From JAMXLO01 sp041487355 (GTDB lineage: Bacteria > Pseudomonadota > Alphaproteobacteria > Acetobacterales > Acetobacteraceae), in contig JBGPND010000194.1 in NCBI GenBank assembly GCA_041487355.1, positions 1-10,002 of the forward strand: DNA of 10,002 bases, written 5' to 3'. The position numbers were made by a program, and so were the translations under genes. Shown piece by piece: positions 1-6,400 of this stretch (position 1 is its first letter; every line of letters starts with the position of its first letter). The notes below the pieces were generated by a model, which saw only the letters and a program-made list of their open reading frames with translations, ran no database searches and was not told where the DNA came from.

Positions 1-471
1 CGTCGTGTCCATCTCGGTCCGGATCCGCTCCAGCACGCGAATCCCGATCTCCTGGTGCGCCATCTCGCGGCCGCGGAAGCGCAGCGTCACCTTCACCTTG
101 TCCCCCTCCTCGATGAACGACTTCATGGCACGCATCTTCACCTGATAATCGTTCTCGTCGATGTTCGGGCGGACCTTGATCTCCTTGATCTCGATGACCT
201 TCTGCTTTTTCTTGGCCTCGTTCTTCTTCTTCTGCTGTTCGTACTTGAACTTGCCGAAATCGAGGATCTTCACCACGGGAGGATCGGCGTTCGGGCTGAT
301 CTCCAGCAGATCCAGGCCGACCGACTGGGCTCTCAGCCAGGCGTCGCGGGCGCTCATGACGCCCTGCATCTCGCCATCCTGATCGATCAGCCGCACCTGC
401 GGCGCTCGGATTTCGTCATTCACCCGGGGCCCGTCGCGGGTTGGCGAAGCGGTCATTGGTCCTCTTGCTAT
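1..471 (-). CDS. infC: Translation initiation factor IF-3 (3' end outside window)
   Basis: IF-3 binds the 30S ribosomal subunit, keeps it apart from 50S and checks start codon and initiator tRNA. Counting from the ATG at 456-454, the N-terminal domain starts at about residue 10 (GPRVNDEIRAPQVRLID), with LEISPNADPPVVKILDFGKF near 51-70. A lysine-rich linker follows at about 71-86, then the C-terminal domain (KEIKVRPNID, MRAMKSFIEEGDKVKVTLRF, GREMAHQEIG). The visible 152 residues lack only about 20 of the usual 170-180. I prefer the in-frame ATA at 471-469, which adds five residues beginning with the initiator and then ARGP. It has AGGAG six bases upstream, whereas the AGAGGA before the ATG ends only three bases away. 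Related alphaproteobacterial IF-3 proteins also often begin with a short basic, proline-containing leader (from memory). The gene follows thrS by 82-97 bases and is probably co-transcribed with it. Gene identity is certain; the start is likely but unproven. Confidence 0.96.
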   Translation of the reverse strand, partial: MARGPMTASPTRDGPRVNDEIRAPQVRLIDQDGEMQGVMSARDAWLRAQSVGLDLLEISPNADPPVVKILDFGKFKYEQQKKKNEAKKKQKVIEIKEIKVRPNIDENDYQVKMRAMKSFIEEGDKVKVTLRFRGREMAHQEIGIRVLERIRTEMDTT

Positions 472-477
472 GGTCTT

Positions 478-482
478 CTCCT
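478..482 (-). promoter_or_regulatory. Shine-Dalgarno that favours an AUA start for infC
   Basis: On the minus strand AGGAG (482-478) lies six bases before an in-frame ATA at 471-469. The downstream ATG at 456-454 has a purine-rich AGAGGA at 465-460, but that is only three bases away, closer than is usual. This is why the ATA was taken as the likely initiation codon. Confidence 0.55.
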
Positions 483-504
483 GTCGTTGTTGCACTCAAT
501 CGGG

Positions 505-527
505 CGGGAGGCTCCCGGCCCGGGCCG
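505..527. repeat. Two overlapping GC-rich palindromes between thrS and infC
   Basis: The 97-base gap between thrS and infC holds two inverted repeats. CGGGAGGCTCCCG (505-517) has six-base arms around one central G. The 12-base perfect palindrome CGGCCCGGGCCG (516-527) shares two bases with it. Both could form RNA hairpins, but not fully at the same time. No T-run follows on the minus strand, so this does not look like a Rho-independent terminator. A role in processing or in setting the thrS:infC ratio is only a guess. Confidence 0.4.
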
Positions 528-553
528 AGTTTGGCCGATCCGTCCGTCGCGGA

Positions 554-2503
554 TCAAGCAAACTCCGCCTGAGGGGTCCGCTGCTTCAGATCGGGTGGGG
601 CAGCCTCGGCTGCAAGCCGGCGCACCGCCTCATCCAGCTTCAGCACCTCCTGCGCATCCACGCCGAGCCGGCGCAGCGCCACCGTGCGTTGCTCGGCCTC
701 CCGCCGCCCGACCACCGCCAGCACCGGGACATGCGCCAGGCTGTGTTCCCGAACTTTGGCGTTGATCTTCTGGTTGGACAGATCGAGCCCCACCTCCAGC
801 CCTGCCCGCCGCAGCGTCGCCGCGACCTCGCGCGCGTACTCGTCGGCGTCCGAGACGATGGTGGCGACCACCGCCTGCACCGGTGCCAGCCAGAGCGGGA
901 AGCGGCCGGCGTATTGCTCGATCACGATGCCGAGGAAGCGCTCGAAGCTGCCGAGGATGGCGCGGTGCAGCATGACCGGACGGCGGCGGCTGCCATCCTC
1001 GGCCACATATTCGGCATCCAGCAGCTCCGGCATGTTGAAGTCGACCTGCAGCGTGCCGCACTGCCAGTCCCGCCCGATCGCGTCGCGCAGCACGAACTCC
1101 AGCTTGGGGCCGTAGAAGGCGCCCTCGCCGGGGTTCAGCGTGTAGTCGACGCCGGCGATGCCGCAGGCCTCCTTCAGCGCACCCTCGGCGTGGTCCCACA
1201 CGACGTCGGCGCCCACACGGATCGCGGGGCGGTCGGAGAACTTCACGCTGAACTCGGAAAAACCGAAGTCGCGGTAGATCGAGGACAGCAGCTCGACGAA
1301 CCGCACCGTCTCGGCTGCGATCTGCTGCTCGGTGCAGAAGATATGCGCATCATCCTGGGTGAAGGCGCGCACCCGCATGATGCCATGCAGCGCGCCGGAC
1401 GGCTCGTAGCGATGGCAGGAGCCGAACTCCGCGAGCCGGAACGGCAGCTCGCGGTAGGAGCGGATGCCCTGGCGGAAGATCTGGATATGGCAGGGGCAGT
1501 TCATCGGCTTCAGCGCCAGCGTCTTGTCCTCGTCCTCGACCTTGGCGATGAACATGTGCTGGCGGAATTTCTCCCAGTGGCCCGAGCGCTCCCACAGCGA
1601 GCGGTCGACCAGTTGCGGGGTCTTCACCTCCTGGTAGCCGGCATCGTCCAGGCGGCGGCGCATATAGGCTTCGGCGGTACGGTAAAGCTTCCAGCCCTTC
1701 GGGTGCCAGAACACGCTGCCCACCGCCTCCTCCTGGAGGTGGAACAGGTCCATCTCCTTGCCGATGCGGCGGTGGTCGCGGTGCTCCGCCTCCTCCAGCA
1801 TATGGAGGTATGCGTCCAGCTCCTTCTGGTCGCGCCAAGCGGTGCCGTAGATGCGCGACAGCATGGCGTTGCGGTGATCGCCCCGCCAATAGGCGCCTGC
1901 CACCTTCATCAGCTTGAACGCGGCGCCGACATCGGCGGTGGAGCGCATATGCGGGCCGCGGCACAAATCCACCCAGTCGCCCTGGCGATACAGCGTGATG
2001 GTCTCGTTGCGCGGCAGGTCCTGGATGATCTCGGCCTTGTACTTCTCGCCCTTGTCCTGGAAGAAGCGGATCGCCTCCTCGCGGTCGATCACCTGGCGGA
2101 CAAACTTCTCCCCCCTAGCGACGATCTCCCGCATCTTAGCCTCGATCGGCCCAAAATCCTCCGGCGTGAACGGCTCGTTCCTTGCGAAATCGTAATAAAA
2201 ACCGTTCTCGATCGCCGGGCCGATGGTCACCTGGGTGCCGGGGTAGAGCTCCTGCACCGCCTCGGCCAGCACATGCGCCGCATCGTGGCGGATCAGCTCC
2301 AGCGCCTCGGGGTCGCGGCGGGTGACGAACACCACGTCCGCGTCGCGGTCGATCTCCGTTTCCAGCTCGACCAGCCTGCCGTCCAGCTTCATGGCCAGGG
2401 CGGCGCGGGCGAGGCCGGGACCGATCGCCGCCGCCACCGTCGTGCCCGTCACCGGCCCGTCGAAGCGGCGCACGGATTTGTCGGGCAGGGTAATGGCGGG
2501 CAT
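554..2503 (-). CDS. thrS: Threonyl-tRNA synthetase
   Basis: This class II aminoacyl-tRNA synthetase charges tRNA-Thr and edits mischarged Ser-tRNA in the cytoplasm. The 649 residues match the bacterial family length. In order they show a TGS-like N-terminus (1-60), an editing domain with H73xxxH77 (IRHDAAHVLAEA) and C181 in DLCRGPH, and then the catalytic core. Motif 1 lies around VKTPQLVDRSLWERSGHW (293-310) and motif 2 around RLAEFGSCHRYEPSG to FTQDD (356-385). Zinc ligands are C336 (MNCPCH), H387 (DDAHIF) and H513 (MLHRA), and motif 3 is GSFERFLGIVIEQY (518-531). The anticodon-binding domain runs from about 538, followed by a short alanine-, proline- and glutamine-containing tail. The start at 2503 has AGGAGGAG nine bases upstream and gives the expected N-terminus; a longer reading would run into the upstream gene. 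It follows the glycosyltransferase by 40 bases and precedes infC, as in many bacteria. Codons for residues 101-134 are unlike the rest of the gene. Confidence 0.98.
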   Translation of the reverse strand: MPAITLPDKSVRRFDGPVTGTTVAAAIGPGLARAALAMKLDGRLVELETEIDRDADVVFVTRRDPEALELIRHDAAHVLAEAVQELYPGTQVTIGPAIENGFYYDFARNEPFTPEDFGPIEAKMREIVARGEKFVRQVIDREEAIRFFQDKGEKYKAEIIQDLPRNETITLYRQGDWVDLCRGPHMRSTADVGAAFKLMKVAGAYWRGDHRNAMLSRIYGTAWRDQKELDAYLHMLEEAEHRDHRRIGKEMDLFHLQEEAVGSVFWHPKGWKLYRTAEAYMRRRLDDAGYQEVKTPQLVDRSLWERSGHWEKFRQHMFIAKVEDEDKTLALKPMNCPCHIQIFRQGIRSYRELPFRLAEFGSCHRYEPSGALHGIMRVRAFTQDDAHIFCTEQQIAAETVRFVELLSSIYRDFGFSEFSVKFSDRPAIRVGADVVWDHAEGALKEACGIAGVDYTLNPGEGAFYGPKLEFVLRDAIGRDWQCGTLQVDFNMPELLDAEYVAEDGSRRRPVMLHRAILGSFERFLGIVIEQYAGRFPLWLAPVQAVVATIVSDADEYAREVAATLRRAGLEVGLDLSNQKINAKVREHSLAHVPVLAVVGRREAEQRTVALRRLGVDAQEVLKLDEAVRRLAAEAAPPDLKQRTPQAEFA

Positions 2504-2543
2504 CGGTTTCGGCTCCTCCTTGAGCGAGACGCTGTCTATGGCG

Positions 2544-3707
2544 TCACGCCGCGGCGGCTGCAACCCCAACGAGCAGTTCGTCATACACGGCCAGCGTTGC
2601 CGCCTGCATAGCTGCAACTGTGTAGCCCCGCAGCACCGCCGCACGCGCCCGGCTGCCGAGTGCACCCCGCTCGGCGGCGGGCAAGGCGAGCACCTGATCG
2701 ATCGCCGCGGCCAGGACCTCGGCATCGCCCGGCGGCACGCGCCAGCCGGTCACGCCATGCTCGACAGTCTCCACCGGCCCGCCGAGGTCCGAGGCGATCA
2801 CCGGGCGGCCCATCGCCTGTGCTTCGATCACCACTCGGCCGAACGCCTCCGGCTCGGTGGAGGCGTGCACCACGACGTCCGCCAGCATCAGCGCCGCCGG
2901 CATATCGTCGCATTCGCCGGCCAGACGCAGCCGATCGGCAACGCCCAGTGCTTCCGCTTGGCGGATCAATCGGGCGGCATAGTGCCTGCGCCCCTGGTCT
3001 GAGCCCACCAGCACGCAGCACAGGTCACGTCGCGCCAGACGAGCGAAAGCCTCGATCAGCACCGCCTGGCCCTTCCAGCTCGTCAACCGCCCGGGCAGCA
3101 GCACGACCGCGGCACCGTCCGGCAGGCGCCACTGGCTCGCCAGCCGCGCCATCCGTTCGCCCGAGACGGCGGCTGGATCGAATGCCGCGGGGTCCACGCC
3201 GCGCGGGATCACCCGGATGCGCGCTGGATCGGTCCCATGTCGCGTCTTTATCAGTTCGGCGATGAAGCGGCTGGCAACGATCACCCGCTCGCCGCGTGCC
3301 ATCACCGCGTTGTACCGCCGCTTGAACGGCAGGTCCTCGCCATAGGCGCCGTGGTAGGTCGTCACGAAATGCGCCCCGGTGCGCCGACAGGCAAGCCAGG
3401 CGGACCAAGCGGGCGCACGCGACCGGGCGTGCACGATCGCCACGCGCTCGGCCTGGATCAGCGTGGCAAGCAGGGCGGCGTTGCGCCAGATCGTCAGCGG
3501 GTTCTTGCTGGCAAGTGGCAGGGTGATGTGGCGTCCGCCGGCCCGGTCCACAGCGGCGACCATGCGCCCGCCGGCGCTCGCCACCAGCGCGATCCCTCCG
3601 GCATCGGCAATCGCCCGAGTGATCTCCACCGTGCCGCGCTCCACCCCACCGGTAACCAGCGAAGGCAGCACCTGCAGCACGACCGGGTGTTCTGTCTCCG
3701 CTGGCAT
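2544..3707 (-). CDS. GT-B glycosyltransferase, family 4 type
   Basis: The 387-residue protein looks like a retaining GT4 enzyme that transfers a sugar from a nucleotide donor, probably to a cell-envelope glycan. The N-terminal Rossmann domain opens with VLQVLPSLVTGGVERGTVEI (10-29), where the GG pair is typical of acceptor-side loops. HARSRAPAW (93-101) and TTYHGAYGED (117-126) follow. The C-terminal half has LLPGRLTSWKGQ (203-214) and the donor-site EX7E element in EPEAFGRVVIEAQAMGRPVI (285-304), with glutamates 287 and 295. SDLGGPVETVEHGVTGW (306-322) completes the usual signature. The start at 3707 has no strong Shine-Dalgarno but matches the expected N-terminus. No membrane segment is evident. 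It lies 40 bases upstream of thrS and may share its transcript, and only 43 bases separate it from the divergent hydrolase. Sugar, acceptor and pathway cannot be told from the sequence; lipopolysaccharide or exopolysaccharide synthesis is a reasonable guess. Confidence 0.92.
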   Translation of the reverse strand: MPAETEHPVVLQVLPSLVTGGVERGTVEITRAIADAGGIALVASAGGRMVAAVDRAGGRHITLPLASKNPLTIWRNAALLATLIQAERVAIVHARSRAPAWSAWLACRRTGAHFVTTYHGAYGEDLPFKRRYNAVMARGERVIVASRFIAELIKTRHGTDPARIRVIPRGVDPAAFDPAAVSGERMARLASQWRLPDGAAVVLLPGRLTSWKGQAVLIEAFARLARRDLCCVLVGSDQGRRHYAARLIRQAEALGVADRLRLAGECDDMPAALMLADVVVHASTEPEAFGRVVIEAQAMGRPVIASDLGGPVETVEHGVTGWRVPPGDAEVLAAAIDQVLALPAAERGALGSRARAAVLRGYTVAAMQAATLAVYDELLVGVAAAAA

Positions 3708-3750
3708 CCGGCGCGCTATATCACGCGGGCCCGCTGCTCAGGAGGGACAG
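3708..3750. promoter_or_regulatory. Short divergent intergenic region
   Basis: Only 43 bases separate the start of the glycosyltransferase (minus) from the start of the hydrolase (plus). Promoters for one or both must lie here or inside the opposing genes. The one AT-rich spot is GCTATATCAC near 3715-3724. No matching -35 box was recognised on either strand. AGGAGG at 3740-3745 is the hydrolase's ribosome binding site. Confidence 0.35.
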
Positions 3751-4506
3751 ATGGAAACCACCGGACGGCTCGATCGCGGCGACGGCGTGGAACTGGCCTG
3801 GGCACGACAACAGGGCAGCAGCCCCACCGTGGTGTTCCTGGCCGGCTTCCGCAGCGACATGACCGGCGACAAGGCAACCGCGCTGGCGTCGTTCTGTGCC
3901 GGGCGCGGCCAGGCGATGCTCCGGTTCGACTACGCCGGCCATGGCTCCAGCGACGGCCGGTTCGAGGACGGCACGATCGGCCGCTGGACCGACGATGCCC
4001 TCGCCGTGATCGACCGGCAGACCGACGGTCCGCTGGTCCTGGTCGGCTCGTCGATGGGCGGCTGGATCGCGCTGCTTGCCGCCCTCGCCCGCCCCCTGCG
4101 CGTTGCCGGGCTCATCGGCATCGCCGCCGCGCCCGACTTCACCGAGGCACTGATGTGGGAGGCGATGACCTTCGAGGAACGTGGCGCCCTCATGCGCAAC
4201 GGCGTCCTGGATGTGCCGAGCCAGTACGGTGCCCCCTACCCCGTCACCCGCGCCCTGATCGAGGATGGCCGCGCGCGGCTCCTGCTGAACGAACCGATCG
4301 CAATCGACTGTCCGGTGCGTCTACTGCACGGCCAGCGCGATCCCGACGTGCCCTGGGAAATGGCGCTGCGCATCGCCGAGCAACTGACCAGTCAGGACGT
4401 GCAGGTGATATTGGTGAAGGATGGCGATCACCGCCTGTCGCGGCCGCACGATCTGGCGCTGCTATGCCGGACCTTGGCCCCGCTCCTCGGCCAGGATGGC
4501 GCGTAG
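3751..4506 (+). CDS. Alpha/beta hydrolase, ABHD10-like serine hydrolase
   Basis: This 251-residue protein is a complete alpha/beta hydrolase, most like the small ABHD10 / bacterial thioesterase-esterase group. Strand and oxyanion region: VVFLAGFRSDMTGDKA (27-42). RFDYAGHGSSDGRF (58-71) is the characteristic block before the nucleophile. The nucleophile elbow is GSSMGG (99-104) with Ser101. The acid is probably Asp197 in LLHGQRDPDVPW (191-202), and the catalytic His is His227 in KDGDHRLS (223-230). The start at 3751 has AGGAGG five bases upstream (3740-3745) and lies just after the divergent gap; in-frame codons further upstream read through the antisense side of the glycosyltransferase and were discarded. 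No signal peptide is visible, so it is probably cytoplasmic. It is the only plus-strand gene here, and its last 45 bases overlap the convergent SDR gene. The substrate is unknown; a thioester or carboxyl ester is likely. Confidence 0.93.
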   Translation: METTGRLDRGDGVELAWARQQGSSPTVVFLAGFRSDMTGDKATALASFCAGRGQAMLRFDYAGHGSSDGRFEDGTIGRWTDDALAVIDRQTDGPLVLVGSSMGGWIALLAALARPLRVAGLIGIAAAPDFTEALMWEAMTFEERGALMRNGVLDVPSQYGAPYPVTRALIEDGRARLLLNEPIAIDCPVRLLHGQRDPDVPWEMALRIAEQLTSQDVQVILVKDGDHRLSRPHDLALLCRTLAPLLGQDGA

Positions 4507-5322
4507 CCCTTCGCGATAGCTCGGATAGCGCCAGCGCAGGCCGAGCGCCTGCTGCGTCCATCGGCTCGACACTTTCCGACTCTCCGCCCAGAAGCTGCGT
4601 GCCATCGGGCTCATTGCAGCGTCTGCCTGCTCAAACGGTACGGCCTCCGGCGGTGCGATACCGAGCAGCCGCGCTGCCTCGGCCACGACCTCCGCGCTTT
4701 CCGCAGGCTCATCGTCCAACAGGTTCAGGATGCGTCCGCCGGATAGCCGCCGCTGTTGCATCGCCGCCAGCACGGCACGGACGATGTCGTCGCGATGGAT
4801 GCGTCCAAATGCGTGGCCCGGTTTGATGATGCGCCTCGCCTTCCCCGTGCGCACATCATCGAGCGCCGAGCGCGCAGGCCCATAGATGCCGGCCAGTCGG
4901 AATATGTCGACCGCGCAGCGATCGGCCAGGCGCCGCCAGCCCCCCTCCGCTGCCAGCCGCCGCCGGCTGCGATCCGACATTGGTGCCGGCGTGGTATCCT
5001 CATCGACCCAGGCACCGTTGCGATCGCCATAGACACCCGTCGTGGACAGATAGCCAATCCAGCGCAGACGCGGCGCCGCGGCAATTGCATCGCCAAACTG
5101 CGACAGCACGGGATCGCCTGATGCATCAGGTGGCACCGTGCACAGCAAGTGGGTCGCTGACGCGATGGCATCATCGGCCAGCGCAAAATCGATGCGCACG
5201 ACGCCGTCATCCGCATAGTCGACCGCATCGCGGACTGTACCGCTGGCAACAATGCCCGCGGCCACGCCGGCCCGTGCGATCGCAATGCCGGCGTAGCCAA
5301 GCCCGAACACCAGAAGCCGCAC
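4462..5322 (-). CDS. NAD(P)-binding SDR/epimerase-family protein (YeeZ-like)
   Basis: The 286-residue product belongs to the atypical extended short-chain dehydrogenases, close in style to E. coli YeeZ. The N-terminal nucleotide-binding loop is GLGYAG (7-12), a GxGYxG variant. LSTTGVYGDRNGAWVDE (92-108) is the expected middle block, followed by FRLAGIYGP (141-149) and RIHRDDIVRAVLAA (174-187), where epimerases bind the substrate and close the fold. I do not see a clear YxxxK active-site pair; the equivalent helix reads SRRRLAAEGGWRRLAD, so it may bind a cofactor without classical SDR chemistry. The start is GTG at 5322-5320, chosen because it puts the Rossmann strand at residue 2, but there is no strong Shine-Dalgarno. 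It begins 19 bases after the dioxygenase gene and may be co-transcribed with it. Its 3' end overlaps the convergent hydrolase gene. Reaction and substrate are unknown. Confidence 0.9.
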   Translation of the reverse strand: MRLLVFGLGYAGIAIARAGVAAGIVASGTVRDAVDYADDGVVRIDFALADDAIASATHLLCTVPPDASGDPVLSQFGDAIAAAPRLRWIGYLSTTGVYGDRNGAWVDEDTTPAPMSDRSRRRLAAEGGWRRLADRCAVDIFRLAGIYGPARSALDDVRTGKARRIIKPGHAFGRIHRDDIVRAVLAAMQQRRLSGGRILNLLDDEPAESAEVVAEAARLLGIAPPEAVPFEQADAAMSPMARSFWAESRKVSSRWTQQALGLRWRYPSYREGLRAILAEERGQGPA

Positions 5323-5341
5323 GTCGTTCAGCCGGTGCCGG

Positions 5342-6295
5342 TCACTCGTAGAACTCCCAGATCGGCATTGGCCGGATCACCTGGCTTAAATTGGGCAACT
5401 GGTAAAACGAGCTGGCGAAGCCGGCGAAATCGAAATACGGCTCGATGCCGCGCTTGTCCTTCTCCGAGAACCAATGCGGCATCGATGTCGCAGGGCAGTA
5501 ATGCGTCACGCAGGACATGCGGCTGCGCCAGAGCGGCGGAGTCTGAGGGTGGCTGCGATGCACGAGATCGGCGGCCCAGAAGAACACGTCACCCTTCTTG
5601 GCCAACAGCCGCCGGTGAGGAAGCTGGCGCGCCTGACACTCTCGTTCCAGGTCCTGCGCGTATTGCTCACTCGAAATCTGGCCGTCATAGCGCTTCAGGC
5701 CATTGGCGAAAATGTAGTGCGGCAGTCTGTGGCTGCCGTCGTAGTAGGCGAGTTCGCCGGTTCCGTCGACGATGTCCTGCAGCGCGATCCATGTGGCGGC
5801 AAGCAGCATGGGCGAGTCGACCACGACATAGGCCGTATCCTGATGCCACGCATGCCCATTGCTCTGCTGGAACAGAAGCTGCTGAAATGCCAGGGGCTTG
5901 GCCTGGAAGACCAGCATGAGAAAGCGCGCGATCCTCGGGTGCATGCAGACCTGTCGTGCGGTCTGCATATTCACGTATAGATCGTAGATGCTCTCGCTGC
6001 GGTCGGGCTTGGCCCCATTCAGCCGCTTGCTGCGTTTATGGGCAAAGTCGGTGGTGACGAAGTAGCCAGGCCGCGTGTGCATATCGTGAATCTCGGCGAC
6101 GAACTGGTCGACCAGCGTCTCCTCGATCGCCTGGTTCCAGCGCAGCCAGCCATGCTCGATGAAATGCAGCAGGTCGTTGGCTTCACCGTCATCGATGTAG
6201 CCGGTGGCGTGGAGCGCCGGCAGGCGTTTCGCCGCGTTCGGGGCATCCGTCCACAGGGTGGGCAGGCTCAGGTCCTGATTGAAGCCGGCCGGCAT
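5342..6295 (-). CDS. Phytanoyl-CoA dioxygenase (PhyH) family protein
   Basis: The 317-residue protein looks like a non-haem Fe(II)/2-oxoglutarate dioxygenase of the PhyH family, which hydroxylate small molecules or acyl-CoAs. The iron triad is probably H151 and D153 in GHAWHQDTAYV (147-157) plus H246 in AADLVHRSHP (241-250). Arg257 or Arg259 in PLWRSRMSCVTHY is a candidate 2-oxoglutarate ligand. GTGELAYYDGSHRLPHY (178-194) is the usual PhyH block before the distal histidine. ATG at 6295-6293 has GGAGG eight bases upstream (6308-6304). The SDR gene follows after 19 bases, so the two may share a transcript. The gene's base composition is lower than its neighbours: three 60-base lines I counted have 53, 60 and 62 percent GC, against 70 percent in a thrS line and 82 percent in a COQ9-like line. 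That fits horizontal acquisition but is not proof. The substrate is not predictable. Confidence 0.92.
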   Translation of the reverse strand: MPAGFNQDLSLPTLWTDAPNAAKRLPALHATGYIDDGEANDLLHFIEHGWLRWNQAIEETLVDQFVAEIHDMHTRPGYFVTTDFAHKRSKRLNGAKPDRSESIYDLYVNMQTARQVCMHPRIARFLMLVFQAKPLAFQQLLFQQSNGHAWHQDTAYVVVDSPMLLAATWIALQDIVDGTGELAYYDGSHRLPHYIFANGLKRYDGQISSEQYAQDLERECQARQLPHRRLLAKKGDVFFWAADLVHRSHPQTPPLWRSRMSCVTHYCPATSMPHWFSEKDKRGIEPYFDFAGFASSFYQLPNLSQVIRPMPIWEFYE

Positions 6296-6316
6296 GCTGA
6301 AGTCCTCCGTTGCAGG

Positions 6317-6333
6317 AGCATGCTATTGTAGCA
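6317..6333. promoter_or_regulatory. Small palindromes with a candidate -10 box upstream of the dioxygenase gene
   Basis: TGCTATTGTAGCA (6321-6333) is a perfect inverted repeat with five-base arms and a three-base loop. It overlaps the 8-base palindrome AGCATGCT (6317-6324). On the minus strand it contains TACAAT (6330-6325), which could be a -10 box for the gene starting at 6295. No convincing -35 box was found 16-18 bases further up. It could be an operator over a promoter, or chance. Confidence 0.3.
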
Positions 6334-6400
6334 CGGATCCTAGGACACGGCGGCTGACTGTGCAGCGCTTGCGGGCGCCACGCCGGCACCACTCAGACGC

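Noticed and set aside
505..527. Rho-independent terminator between thrS and infC
   Set aside because: The hairpins are not followed by a T-run in the direction of transcription, and thrS-infC co-transcription is common.
470..2611. Long open plus-strand frame across thrS (713 codons)
   Set aside because: It is antisense to a thrS gene with all family motifs. Long antisense frames are common in high-GC genes, and the translation has no recognisable domain.
2504..2725. N-terminal extension of thrS into the glycosyltransferase gene
   Set aside because: It would overlap the C-terminal coding part of the glycosyltransferase, and the ATG at 2503 has a strong Shine-Dalgarno and the family's usual N-terminus.
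3379..3750. Upstream extension of the hydrolase by 124 residues
   Set aside because: It is antisense to the glycosyltransferase, has no hydrolase homology, and ATG 3751 has an ideal Shine-Dalgarno.
3237..4826. Long open plus-strand frame spanning the glycosyltransferase start, the hydrolase and the SDR gene
   Set aside because: It crosses three genes in other frames and has arginine- and proline-rich composition typical of a GC-driven shadow frame.
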